Part shown: one piece after another, positions 50,777-58,773 of the stretch | Layout: every line of letters begins with the position of its first letter | Numbering within the stretch: position 1 is the first letter of the stretch | DNA from: Bartonella sp. AU18XJBT | GTDB lineage: Bacteria > Pseudomonadota > Alphaproteobacteria > Rhizobiales > Rhizobiaceae | DNA length: 64,000 bases | Direction: 5' to 3' | Assembly (NCBI RefSeq): GCF_028618595.1 | Contig: NZ_JAQITE010000002.1 | Coordinates: forward strand, 65,560 to 129,559 | Translations under genes and position numbers: made by a program | Notes under the pieces: generated by a model | The model's input: the letters and a program-made list of their open reading frames with translations, nothing else | Database searches by the model: none | Told to the model about the DNA's origin: nothing

Positions 50777-52171
50777 ATGCTGAATAAAGTACTAACACAT
50801 CTTGATGGAAATATAGAAAAGAGCCTTGAACGCCTTTTTTCTCTTTTACGTTTTCAATCGATTTCTACAGATTCGGCCTACAAGGATGCATGTCGCAAAG
50901 CAGCTGATTGGTTAGTAGAGGATTTAAAAAGCATCGGTTTTGAGGCTTCACGACGTGATACACCGGGTCATCCAATGGTTGTTGGGCATCATCCAGGACC
51001 TTCAGATGATTGTTTGCATGTGTTGTTTTACGGACATTATGATGTTCAACCTGTTGATCCATTGAGTTTATGGGAGGATGATCCATTTACACCTTCATTA
51101 AAAGAGAGAGATGGAGAGAAAGTTATTTGTGCTCGTGGAGCTTCAGATGACAAAGGTCAGTTGATGACTTTTATTGAAGCATGTCGTGCATTTAAGAAAG
51201 CAACAGGGCAGCTTCCTGTTAAGGTTACTATTTTATGTGAAGGTGAGGAAGAATGCGCTTCTCCTTCCCTTATTCCTTTTTTAAAAGAAAATAAAGATGA
51301 ACTTAAGGCAGATTATGCATTGGTTTGTGACACGTCAATGTGGGATGCGGATACACCATCTATTGCTCTTTCTCTTCGGGGAATTATGGCAGAAGAGATT
51401 ATTATCACAGCAGCTGATCGTGATTTGCATTCTGGTTATTTTGGAGGAGTAGCAGCTAATCCCATTCGTATTTTAACGAAAATCTTAGCAGGACTTCACG
51501 ATGAAAATAATAGGGTAACACTTCCTGGTTTTTATGATGGTGTAGAAGAAACACCTTCCCATATTTTACAATCATGGAATGCTCTTAATTGTACTGCTGA
51601 AAATTTTCTTGATCCTATAGGACTTTCCGTTCCAGCTGGTGAAAAAGGGCGGAGCATTTTAGAGCTTGTATGGGCACGTCCTACCATGGAAATTAATGGT
51701 ATTAGTGGCGGCTATGAAGGGGAAGGGATGAAAACGGTTATTGCTTCTCAAGCGAGTGCAAAAGTATCGTGTCGTTTGGTGCATAAGCAAGATCCAGAGA
51801 AAATACGCCAAGCGTTGCGTGATTATGTACGTAGTTCAATTCCTGCTGATTGTAAGGTTGAATTTAAGAATCACGGTTCTTCTCCGGCACTTCAGATTTC
51901 TGATGATTCATCTTTTATCAAGGAGGCGAAGGATGCCTTATCACAAGAGTGGGAAGTGCCTGCTGTCTTGACAGCCATGGGGGGCTCGATCCCAATTGTA
52001 GCAGATTTTCGGTCAATTCTTGGTATGGAAACTCTTTTGGTTGGTTTTGGATTGGCTGATGACCGTATTCATTCTCCTAATGAAAAGTATAATTTAAAAT
52101 CGTTTCATAAGGGGCAGCGGTCTTGGGCGCGTATTCTTGCTGCTTTAGCAAGTAGGAGGGTAAATGGCTGA
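50777..52171 (+). CDS. M20-family dipeptidase
   Basis: Metallo-dipeptidase of the ArgE/DapE/CPG2 superfamily. The 464-residue product has the first metal motif FYGHYDVQPVDP at about residues 84-95, ARGASDDKGQLMTFIEA, the catalytic CEGEEECASPSL and the later WARPTMEINGISGGYEGEGM in the dimerisation domain. No signal peptide. The TGA overlaps the rnd ATG by 8 bp. The substrate is not predictable beyond dipeptides. Confidence 0.92.
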   Translation: MLNKVLTHLDGNIEKSLERLFSLLRFQSISTDSAYKDACRKAADWLVEDLKSIGFEASRRDTPGHPMVVGHHPGPSDDCLHVLFYGHYDVQPVDPLSLWEDDPFTPSLKERDGEKVICARGASDDKGQLMTFIEACRAFKKATGQLPVKVTILCEGEEECASPSLIPFLKENKDELKADYALVCDTSMWDADTPSIALSLRGIMAEEIIITAADRDLHSGYFGGVAANPIRILTKILAGLHDENNRVTLPGFYDGVEETPSHILQSWNALNCTAENFLDPIGLSVPAGEKGRSILELVWARPTMEINGISGGYEGEGMKTVIASQASAKVSCRLVHKQDPEKIRQALRDYVRSSIPADCKVEFKNHGSSPALQISDDSSFIKEAKDALSQEWEVPAVLTAMGGSIPIVADFRSILGMETLLVGFGLADDRIHSPNEKYNLKSFHKGQRSWARILAALASRRVNG

Positions 52172-52784
52172 GATTCGCGTTCATCAAGGTGATTTACCAA
52201 ACTTAGACAATTATAAAACTGATGCCATTGCGATTGATACCGAAACTTTAGGGTTACAACCGCATCGTGATCGTTTATGTGTTGTTCAGCTTTCTTCTGG
52301 AGATGGTACTGCCGATATTATACAGATTGCTAAAGGACAAAAGAATGCACCTAATCTAGTCAAGCTTCTTGAAAATAATGCAGTCGTAAAAATATTCCAT
52401 TTTGGGCGTTTTGATCTTGCTATTTTAGCGCATACATTTGGTATTATGCCAGAGGCTGTTTTTTGTACAAAGATCGCTTCTAAACTCACGCGTACTTATA
52501 CGGATCGCCATGGCTTGAAAGAAATTTGTAATGAATTGCTAAATGTGAATATTTCTAAACAGCAACAATCTTCGGATTGGGCGGCAGAAACGTTATCACA
52601 GGCACAAATTGAATATGCTGCGTCGGATGTGTTATATTTGCATCGTTTAAAAGTTATATTTGAAGAACGTTTGAGACGTGAAGAACGAGAAAGTGTTGCC
52701 AAGGCGTGTTTTCAATTTTTGCCTATGAGAGCTAGGCTTGACCTTTTAGGATGGGCGGAAGTGGATATTTTTGCGCATAGCTAA
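52164..52784 (+). CDS. Ribonuclease D-like 3'-5' exonuclease
   Basis: DEDDy-type exoribonuclease for RNA 3'-end trimming. The 206-residue product keeps the catalytic motifs IDTETLGLQ (Exo I), HFGRFDLAIL (Exo II) and YAASDVLYLHRL (Exo III). The C-terminal HRDC domains of E. coli RNase D (375 residues) are absent, which is usual for the short alphaproteobacterial form. AGGAGGG precedes the ATG, which lies inside the M20 gene. Confidence 0.93.
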   Translation: MAEIRVHQGDLPNLDNYKTDAIAIDTETLGLQPHRDRLCVVQLSSGDGTADIIQIAKGQKNAPNLVKLLENNAVVKIFHFGRFDLAILAHTFGIMPEAVFCTKIASKLTRTYTDRHGLKEICNELLNVNISKQQQSSDWAAETLSQAQIEYAASDVLYLHRLKVIFEERLRREERESVAKACFQFLPMRARLDLLGWAEVDIFAHS

Positions 52785-52823
52785 CTTTAAAAATTGGCTT
52801 TTAAATGGAGTTAATTATTGATG

Positions 52824-52874
52824 TGAGAGGACAAAATGCTTGTACATTATAGGCATTTTATCCTCTCATTTTTT
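52824..52874 (+). terminator. Strong rho-independent terminator after rnd
   Basis: TGAGAGGA-C-AAAATGC pairs with GCATTTT-A-TCCTCTCA (15 pairs, one internal mismatch), followed by TTTTTT. Confidence 0.88.
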
Positions 52875-52989
52875 GATAAGAGTTATAATAACTTCTTAAG
52901 TGCTATTTCATTTGAAGTTTAGGTAATCAAAGTACTTTTGCGAATTCATATTTTTTATTTCCATAATAGCTTTTGTTTAAAAAAAAATT

Positions 52990-53640
52990 TGAGGAGAGGC
53001 TGGAAACATACGGTAGGTTGGAAGACTTAAATCTCTGAAACCGGTATGCAGCCTAATTAGGGGAGAATATGAAGTCGTAAATGTAAAGACCAAACCTCAT
53101 CTTTACCATTATTTTTAATTCTGCTTTACGACTTTCAAAAGTATATAAAGCAATGTCTGTTAAATAATAGAGATTATGCATTGCCTCACGCTTTTGTTTC
53201 TCACGTTTTTTAATGGATTTACGTTCTTCATGTAAAACAGAACGCCCTAAACGGAGTATATTTGTGCTGCTAATTCTGTGCTTTTTTAAAGAAACCAACA
53301 CCCAAGCCCATTTTACGGTGGGGCTTAGTGAATGGTATAATGATAAAGCCACAAAATATGATATAAAATTCGTTGAGCACTCCCATTTTTACGCTTATGG
53401 AGTAATAAGCCGCTACTATCACACAACTGGTGCCAACTCCCAATATTGGGTAGCCCCTTGGTACTTGAGACGGTTTATAAAAGGCATTTTTAGTCTTTTT
53501 TATCCACACTTGTAATGTGCAAACAAATGATTTTGATCGATTCAACATGAAAAAGATTTGGAATAAGAGAATCTTACGGTATTCAGGGTTCTCATTCCAT
53601 ATGAATAACGTTAAAGGATCATTATAAATCAATATATTAT
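52990..53640 (+). repeat. Repeat family A, long copy
   Basis: With 61015-61675 this is one of the two fullest copies. Shared landmarks in order: GGGGAGAATATGAAG, CTTTACCATT, CTTTCAAAAGTAT, AGCAATGTCT, GTTTTACTC-like, AAAACAGAACGCCC, TTTTAAAGAAA, TTATCCACA (DnaA-box nonamer, 53500-53508), TTGTAATGTGCAA, GGAATAAGAGAATCTTACGG and AATCAATATATTAT. An imperfect hairpin is at 53559-53599. Frames within it, such as 53053-53352 (-) and 53213-53515 (+), are not genes. Confidence 0.75.
52997..53054 (+). other. 58-nt nested hairpin at the head of the long family A copy
   Basis: AGGCTG pairs with CAGCCT and, inside, CATACGGT with ACCGGTATG (one bulge), closing a loop of about 25 nt. It reads like a structured RNA or an element end. 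The second long copy at 61 kb does not keep it clearly. Confidence 0.3.
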
Positions 53641-53769
53641 ATGATTAATGTATAAAGATAACTACGATTGTACTGAATAATGCAAAGAGCAACTCCTAGA
53701 AAAGTGAGTTAGAAACAAGTCAGCAAGAGTTTTCTTTACTAAGTCAAAATGCCGCAATAGCTTTTGCAT

Positions 53770-53970
53770 TTCAACAGATTCGTAAGAATCCCCCCTTTTT
53801 TTAAGAGTCTTATCCATATACAAATCTCATTTATGATGTGGAAGCGAATAAATTTTCTTCATGTATAATGAAAAAGTTTGAAATGAGAGAATATTCTGAT
53901 ATTTGAGAGGCTCATTTTGTGTGAAGAAATACAAATTATATTTATAAATCAATATGTTGTCGTGAAGTTC
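53770..53970 (+). repeat. Repeat family A, distal-half copy
   Basis: Begins with CTTATCCATATAC (mutated nonamer), then GAAATGAGAGAATATTC, GGCTCATTTTGTGTG and TTATAAATCAATATGTTGTCG. The hairpin at 53881-53917 (AAATGAG/CTCATTT) is kept. Confidence 0.6.
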
Positions 53971-54121
53971 GTATAGTTTATTATTTTTAGACGATAGTTC
54001 GTGTCTTTATTTATTACTCAATAAGTGATTTTTATGTTGGCAGCGCAGGGCAATTTGCTTTTATTTTAAAATAAAAATGCTCCAAAGCTTTATTTTTAAG
54101 GATTTTCGCTTTTTATCTATA

Positions 54122-54143
54122 AACATATTATTTTTCTCTAGAA
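54122..54143 (+). promoter_or_regulatory. Decayed hbp-type upstream box
   Basis: ATATTATTTTTCTCTAGA partly matches the 19-bp box of the hbp genes. It ends about 57 bp before the ATG at 54200, the same spacing as in the hbp at 57615. Confidence 0.3.
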
Positions 54144-54199
54144 ATTTGCAATGAAGGCACTAGATAAAATCCATTATGGATATTAATGAGGTTAAATTT

Positions 54200-54529
54200 A
54201 TGAATATAAAATATTTTATTACAGCTTTTGCTACTTTTGCTTCAATCTCTATCACTCAGGGTGCGAGTTTTTTAGCGGCTCAAAACCTTATACAGAGAGC
54301 ATCTTCAGCTATTCCTTCAAGAGGTCTTTTTTCTGGTGAACAGCTTCACAGGGTCTTATCTGAAGTTTTTCAAATAGAACTTTCTTGCACAAATAACAGT
54401 GAATGCATAACAGCAGCTAAGTTAGTACCTGTGTCACATTCTGGTAAAAAAAGAGGATATAATCCTAAAAAAGGACTAGGGAAAAGAGGACGGCCAACTC
54501 TATTTTCACGAAGTCCAATGAGTTTTTAA
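54200..54529 (+). CDS. Small secreted basic protein of unknown function
   Basis: 109 residues from ATG 54200-54202, with GAGG upstream. Residues 1-21 (MNIKYFITAFATFASISITQG) form a signal peptide that resembles the Hbp leaders (MNTKYLIATSVATLISASAAQA). The mature part is unlike Hbp: a Ser/Arg-rich start, two cysteines (LSCTNNSEC) and a very basic C-terminal tail (SGKKRGYNPKKGLGKRGRP) containing an AT-hook-like RGRP core. An export signal on a basic peptide points to the envelope, a host-directed effector or an antimicrobial peptide; none is shown. It may have arisen by fusing an hbp 5' end to other sequence. Confidence 0.6.
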   Translation: MNIKYFITAFATFASISITQGASFLAAQNLIQRASSAIPSRGLFSGEQLHRVLSEVFQIELSCTNNSECITAAKLVPVSHSGKKRGYNPKKGLGKRGRPTLFSRSPMSF

Positions 54530-54774
54530 AAAGTGAGAAAACAACATTGAGAGTTGTAACGTATGCTTGAAAATTGAAGAAAGGAGGTATTATCACTTGA
54601 AAACAGAGTGGAGCCATTTGTTAAAAGGGTGTTGTAATTGTGTACGGTGAGAATGAAGAGTACTGTAGATATAAGCAGGAAGATTTTAGTGAAAGAGTAA
54701 CACTGTATAATAGCAATCAGTCATTACAAAATTGATAGGTTTAGATGAATATAGCCTAGAGACTTGGGGCTATT

Positions 54775-54990
54775 TTGTTATGCCGTAAATACCGTCATTT
54801 TAAGTATGATTATATAAGGCATATAAAACATCTTGATAAGTATTTTAGAGTAGGGCTTGTCCAGAGAGAGCCTTTAGTTAAGTGAATTACATGAATGGGA
54901 AGCTAAATGAAATCCACTCGACAAAAATCTGGACTATTTGCAGACAGGGTCTGATAGAATGCTTCATCCAAATTAAGGAGAAAACCAGGT
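54775..54990 (+). repeat. Repeat family B, copy 2
   Basis: Aligns with 49551-49760 over most of its length; the best block is AGCCTTTAGTTAAGTGA followed by ACATGAATGGGAAGCTAAAT and GAAATCCACTCG. It directly precedes a family A copy. Confidence 0.6.
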
Positions 54991-55029
54991 ATTTATTTTA
55001 ATGTGAAATTTTTGGCCTTAGTGTGTTTC

Positions 55030-55445
55030 GAAAAATAAAACGTCATTGAGTTGCATACTTATGTGCGCTTGTTTTAAAGAAATATTTCTCAATGCTCCCC
55101 AGCCCATTTCGTGACGCCATTTACGAAGGGTATAATGGTAAATTCATTGAGTAATACTATCTTTATGCTTATGAAAGGGAAAGCTAGCATTTATCACACA
55201 CTTTGCTAGCTCTCAATTTTGTGACAGACTTTGGTATGTGAGACGATTCATAAGGAGGCGTTTTTAATCCTTTCTTGTACAGTTTTTATCCACACGGCTT
55301 TTCCTGCTTGTAATGTGCAAGGGAATTGTTTCGATTGATTGCAACATGCAACCGGTTTGGAATGAGAGAATCTTACGATATTCGGGTTTCTTATCCAATA
55401 TGCGAAATGATGAATTATGTCATACATTAATATATTGTTCGACTA
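55030..55445 (+). repeat. Repeat family A, copy
   Basis: Landmarks: TTGCATACTTATGTGCGCTTG, TTTTAAAGAAATATTT, GGTATAATGGTAAATTC, the nonamer TTATCCACA (55286-55294), TTGTAATGTGCAAGGG, TTTGGAATGAGAGAATCTTA and TTAATATATTGTTCG. A hairpin is at 55357-55397. Confidence 0.7.
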
Positions 55446-55984
55446 CAGAATTTATAAAATATTCTTTATTTGTCTATGATTCAAAATATCAGATATTTTT
55501 TCTGCCAAATTGTTTGCTCAAAATGACTTTCAAAGCAAAGTTTGGTTTGAAAACTTTAAGAAAGATTTCTCATTTTTTCAGCTTTAAGGAGATTTCTATA
55601 TAAGTTTTAATGTTTATCATACCGGTTGTCTGTCTTTAGGCATTTTTTCAATTTAGTCTTGTAAAGGGGTATGAAATGATAACCTACAAATAAGGCTGAA
55701 GCTCTGAAAAAGATTTTACTATAAGTTGAGAGAAGAAAAAAATAGTAAGTATGTCAAAAAACCATAGATGCCTAAATTGTAAACAAAGAGCAAGCGTGAT
55801 GAAATTGCATGTAATCTTGTTGCAGTCCATGGGGTAGTGGAGATCTTGTTCTATGTGGTACAAGCGTTCTTTACAATGATGAAAAAACAAATACATAGCT
55901 TTCACTTTTGGGCATGTTAAGAATAAAGGTAAAAACGTTATTTGTATGAATTTAAATAGAACGGTTACATTTAGTTACTCTCAA

Positions 55985-56170
55985 TATTGATAGGAAGCAT
56001 TTCAGCTTTTAAATAGTTTTATTTATCCACACACACTTACTCGTTTGTGAGGTGCAGGGGGCAGTTTTGGTTTCTTTAATATAAAAAGGCTTAAGATAAG
56101 AGCATCTTCAATATTGCAAATGAATGAATATAAAAGATATTTTTTCATTATAATCAATACATTATATTTT
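55985..56170 (+). repeat. Repeat family A, distal-half copy
   Basis: Begins AGGAAGCATTTCAGC, then TTATCCACA (56023-56031), CTCGTTTGTGAGGTGCAGG, AAGATAAGAGCATCTTC and ATAATCAATACATTATA. It is the most diverged of the plus-strand copies. Confidence 0.55.
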
Positions 56171-56360
56171 CATGCTAATAGCACGCGCTTTACACGAAGG
56201 GTATTGTGACGCAGATTTTTTTGAAAAATTCATAAAGAAGAGCAAATGTGGGGAAAAGAGATCATTTGTGCATTGGCATAGTTTAAGTCTTATTTATTAC
56301 GGATATTACAGATCAAGCAATCCAAGGTGCTTTCATTGTTTTTTTTGTTTTTTTGATAAG

Positions 56361-56379
56361 TGTATCATTTTTGCTACAG
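56361..56379 (+). promoter_or_regulatory. Conserved hbp upstream box, site 1
   Basis: TGTATCATTTTTGCTACAG, 67 bp before the hbp ATG. The same 19-bp pattern precedes every hbp in the window. In B. quintana an hbp promoter motif called the H-box is bound by the iron regulator Irr (recalled literature); equating this box with it is inference. Confidence 0.75.
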
Positions 56380-56446
56380 ATATCTGAAGTTTGGGCTCTA
56401 TATGGAATGATGTGTTCAAATAAATATTCAGCTATGGAGAGAAAAT

Positions 56447-57280
56447 ATGAATATGAAATGGTTAATAACAGCTTCTGCTTTCGCTTTTGTTTCAGCTTCA
56501 GCAGCACAAGCAGCAGATGTTATTGTTCCCCCTAGTCCAACACCTGTTGCTCCCGTTATTGTTGCTCCAACTTTTTCTTGGACAGGTTTTTATGTTGGGG
56601 GCCAGATTGGTGGTTTTTCGGGTAAAACGAAAATGGATATCCTCAGTAACGGAAAAAAGATTCCAGCGCCTGATGATCTTTTGCCTAAACTATCTGGTTT
56701 CATGGGTGGTCTTTACGCAGGTTCCAACATTGATCTCGGTAATGGCCTTATTTTAGGTGTTGATACAGATTTCATGTGGTCTAATAAAGATGACACGAAA
56801 ACAGGAAACACATATGTTATTGCTCCAAATCACATCAATTATATTAAGAAGATATTAACAGAATCTGGAATTAATATTGGTAAAGATGCGCTTGAAGCTG
56901 GTGCTAAACGAACCCACAGTTTCACTTTTAAAGAAAAGTGGGCTGGTGCGACACGTGTACGTATTGGTTTTGCAGCTGAACGCATTATGCCTTATGTCGC
57001 TGGTGGTATCGCTTATACACAGCTTCAAGATAGTGCATCGATTTCAATAACAGGGAAAGATTCAGATAAAGTAATAGCTTCTGGTACCTTGTCTGATGAA
57101 ACAAAGACCCTTGTTGGTTACACCCTTGGTGCTGGTGTTGATTTAGCAATGACCAATAACGTTATTGTCCGTGCGGAATATCGTTACTCTGATTTTGGAA
57201 AAAAGAAATTCTCAAATGATAAATATGAGACTTCTTACAAAACCAATGACTTCCGAGTTGGTGTTGCTTACAAATTTTAA
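56447..57280 (+). CDS. hbp: Hemin-binding outer-membrane protein, Hbp/Pap31 family
   Basis: Outer-membrane beta-barrel of the Omp25/Omp31-like group; Bartonella Hbp proteins bind haem at the cell surface. 277 residues: signal peptide about 1-22 (ending SAAQA), a proline-rich linker, the family FSWTGFYVGGQIGG at the first strand, LGVDTDFMW, ATRVRIGFAAERIMPYVAGG, VIVRAEYRYSDFGKKKF and a C-terminal GVAYKF whose last Phe is the BAM signal. GAGAG lies before the ATG. A hairpin terminator follows. First of four intact paralogues. Confidence 0.93.
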   Translation: MNMKWLITASAFAFVSASAAQAADVIVPPSPTPVAPVIVAPTFSWTGFYVGGQIGGFSGKTKMDILSNGKKIPAPDDLLPKLSGFMGGLYAGSNIDLGNGLILGVDTDFMWSNKDDTKTGNTYVIAPNHINYIKKILTESGINIGKDALEAGAKRTHSFTFKEKWAGATRVRIGFAAERIMPYVAGGIAYTQLQDSASISITGKDSDKVIASGTLSDETKTLVGYTLGAGVDLAMTNNVIVRAEYRYSDFGKKKFSNDKYETSYKTNDFRVGVAYKF

Positions 57281-57299
57281 AAGATGGTAAGTAAAATAA

Positions 57300-57335
57300 C
57301 AGAGGCTCTGTCAAAGATAGAGCCTCTGTTGTTTG
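57300..57335 (+). terminator. Terminator after hbp 1
   Basis: CAGAGGCTCT pairs with AGAGCCTCTG, followed by a T/G-rich tract. Confidence 0.8.
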
Positions 57336-57538
57336 TTGTTATATTATCACATAATACATAATTTATTGTGGATGTGGAAAGATATTATTCAGATTTTATT
57401 AAAAAAGATTTTCATAAGCAATAAACAATAATTACATTTAAGATCAATAAGTTATTTATATATACAGTTTGTAATTTCTTGCGCAAAACCAGGCTATAAA
57501 GCGATTTTGTCTTGGGTATGTTCTCCATTTTCTGTGAC
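57336..57538 (+). repeat. Intergenic segment duplicated with hbp
   Basis: Matches 58493-58697 in order, including AAAGATATTATTCAGA, a TTATTTATAT-like tract and a CTTGCG-AAA block. It shows that the duplicated unit (about 1.16 kb) included gene plus flanks. No gene is seen in this gap. Confidence 0.65.
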
Positions 57539-57557
57539 TGTATCATTTTTACTACAG
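57539..57557 (+). promoter_or_regulatory. Conserved hbp upstream box, site 2
   Basis: TGTATCATTTTTACTACAG, 57 bp before the second hbp ATG; 18 of 19 bases match site 1. Confidence 0.75.
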
Positions 57558-57614
57558 CTTTTCTTTCTGTAATCTTGTAGCACTGTGCTCATAAATAAAT
57601 TAGGAGCAAAGTTT

Positions 57615-58433
57615 ATGAATATAAAATCTTTAGTAACAACTTCTGTTATCGCTATAGCGGCAGCTTCTGCAGCACAAGCTGCTGATGTTGTCATCCCTCG
57701 TGAAACAGCCCCAGCAGTCATCACAGCAGCCCCTGCCTATTCTTGGACAGGTTTTTATCTTGGTGCTCAGATCGGTGGTCGTTCAATAAAATCTGATAAC
57801 TTTTCAAACGATTTTAAGTTTTCAGGTATGATCGGTGGTCTATACACAGGTTACAATATTGATCTCGGCAGTGGTGTAGTCTTTGGCTTGGATACAGATG
57901 TCTCTTTTGTTGGTAAAAAAGACACAGTTAATTACGGTGAACATAGGGTTGGAGGACAAAATAAAACTGCTGAAGGTATTACTAAAATCCTTACAGACGC
58001 TAAGATTCCAGTGAAAGATGGTCTAAGAGTTGCAAACGGAGATGCATACACCGAAAGTATTACTATTAAAGAAAAGTGGTCTGGTGCTACACGCGTTCGC
58101 ATTGGTTTTGCTGCTGATCGTATCATGCCTTATATCGCTGGTGGTGTTGCTTATACGCAAATGCAAGGAATTTCCGCAATTGAAGTGAAAAAAGCTGTTG
58201 ATACTTCTGCTGATTCTGGTAAATTGGTTGCTTCTGGTAACGTATATGATGAAACAAAGACCCTTGTTGGTTTCACCCTTGGTGCTGGTGTTGACTTCGC
58301 AATGACAGACAATGTTCTGTTGCGTGCAGAATACCGTTACTCAGACTACGGTAAAAAGAAATACTTTAAAGACACAGCTGAACTTCAATACAGAGTCAAT
58401 GATTTCCGCGTTGGCGTTGCATACAAATTCTAA
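57615..58433 (+). CDS. hbp: Hemin-binding outer-membrane protein, Hbp/Pap31 family
   Basis: 272 residues from ATG 57615-57617, with TTAGGAGC upstream; an earlier in-frame ATG lies before that ribosome site. The signal peptide is about 1-22 (MNIKSLVTTSVIAIAAASAAQA). YSWTGFYLGAQIGG, LGSGVVFGLDTDVSF, ATRVRIGFAADRIMPYIAGG, LLRAEYRYSDYGKKKY and a terminal GVAYKF mark the barrel. Sequence differs from its neighbours mainly in the presumed surface loops, notably that between the third and fourth blocks. Confidence 0.93.
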   Translation: MNIKSLVTTSVIAIAAASAAQAADVVIPRETAPAVITAAPAYSWTGFYLGAQIGGRSIKSDNFSNDFKFSGMIGGLYTGYNIDLGSGVVFGLDTDVSFVGKKDTVNYGEHRVGGQNKTAEGITKILTDAKIPVKDGLRVANGDAYTESITIKEKWSGATRVRIGFAADRIMPYIAGGVAYTQMQGISAIEVKKAVDTSADSGKLVASGNVYDETKTLVGFTLGAGVDFAMTDNVLLRAEYRYSDYGKKKYFKDTAELQYRVNDFRVGVAYKF

Positions 58434-58460
58434 TTTCGTAAAAAACGAAATAAACTTCCA

Positions 58461-58495
58461 AGAGGCTCTGTCAAAGACAGAGCCTCTATTATTTT
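58461..58495 (+). terminator. Terminator after hbp 2
   Basis: AGAGGCTCTGTC and GACAGAGCCTCT form a perfect 12-bp stem with a 3-nt loop, followed by ATTATTTTCT. Confidence 0.88.
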
Positions 58496-58697
58496 CTGTT
58501 GTTATATATTACATACCCTATATTTGTTGGGGCTGGAAAAGATATTATTCAGACTTCCTTAAAAAGATTTTTATAAACGCCAGAAAATAATTACGCAGTA
58601 AAATCAAAGGCTTATACGTACTTATAACTTACAACTTCTTGCGAAAAGTGAAGTTATAAAATGATTTTATCTTGCGTCATCTTTCGCTTCCTATGAT

Positions 58698-58716
58698 TGT
58701 ATCATGTTGACTACAG
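58698..58716 (+). promoter_or_regulatory. Conserved hbp upstream box, site 3
   Basis: TGTATCATGTTGACTACAG, 57 bp before the ATG of the broken hbp; two more mismatches than site 2, in line with decay of this copy. Confidence 0.65.
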
Positions 58717-58773
58717 TGTTTCTTCGCTTAATCTTATAACACCGTGCTCATAAATAAATTAGGAGCAAAGTTT

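Larger units (their letters stand above)
52875..54199. other. Non-coding gap dominated by repeat family A
   Basis: Two family A copies (52990-53640 and 53770-53970) occupy most of this stretch. The remaining pieces are AT-rich and show nothing except a decayed-looking upstream box near 54122-54143, listed separately. Confidence 0.6.
54530..56446. other. 1.9-kb non-coding stretch with three repeat copies
   Basis: Contains family B (54775-54990) and two family A copies (55030-55445 and 55985-56170). Open frames at 55313-55603 and 56172-56387 have no ribosome site and lie partly in repeats. The hbp upstream box ends it. Confidence 0.6.

Noticed and set aside
53213-53515. 100-codon frame in the gap before the small secreted gene
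   Set aside because: It is entirely within a family A repeat, has no ribosome site, and the equivalent frame is broken in the other copies.
55313-55603. 96-codon plus-strand frame
   Set aside because: It starts inside a family A repeat, has no ribosome site and resembles no protein.
56172-56387. 71-codon frame just before the first hbp
   Set aside because: It runs across the conserved upstream box and is not preserved before other hbp genes.
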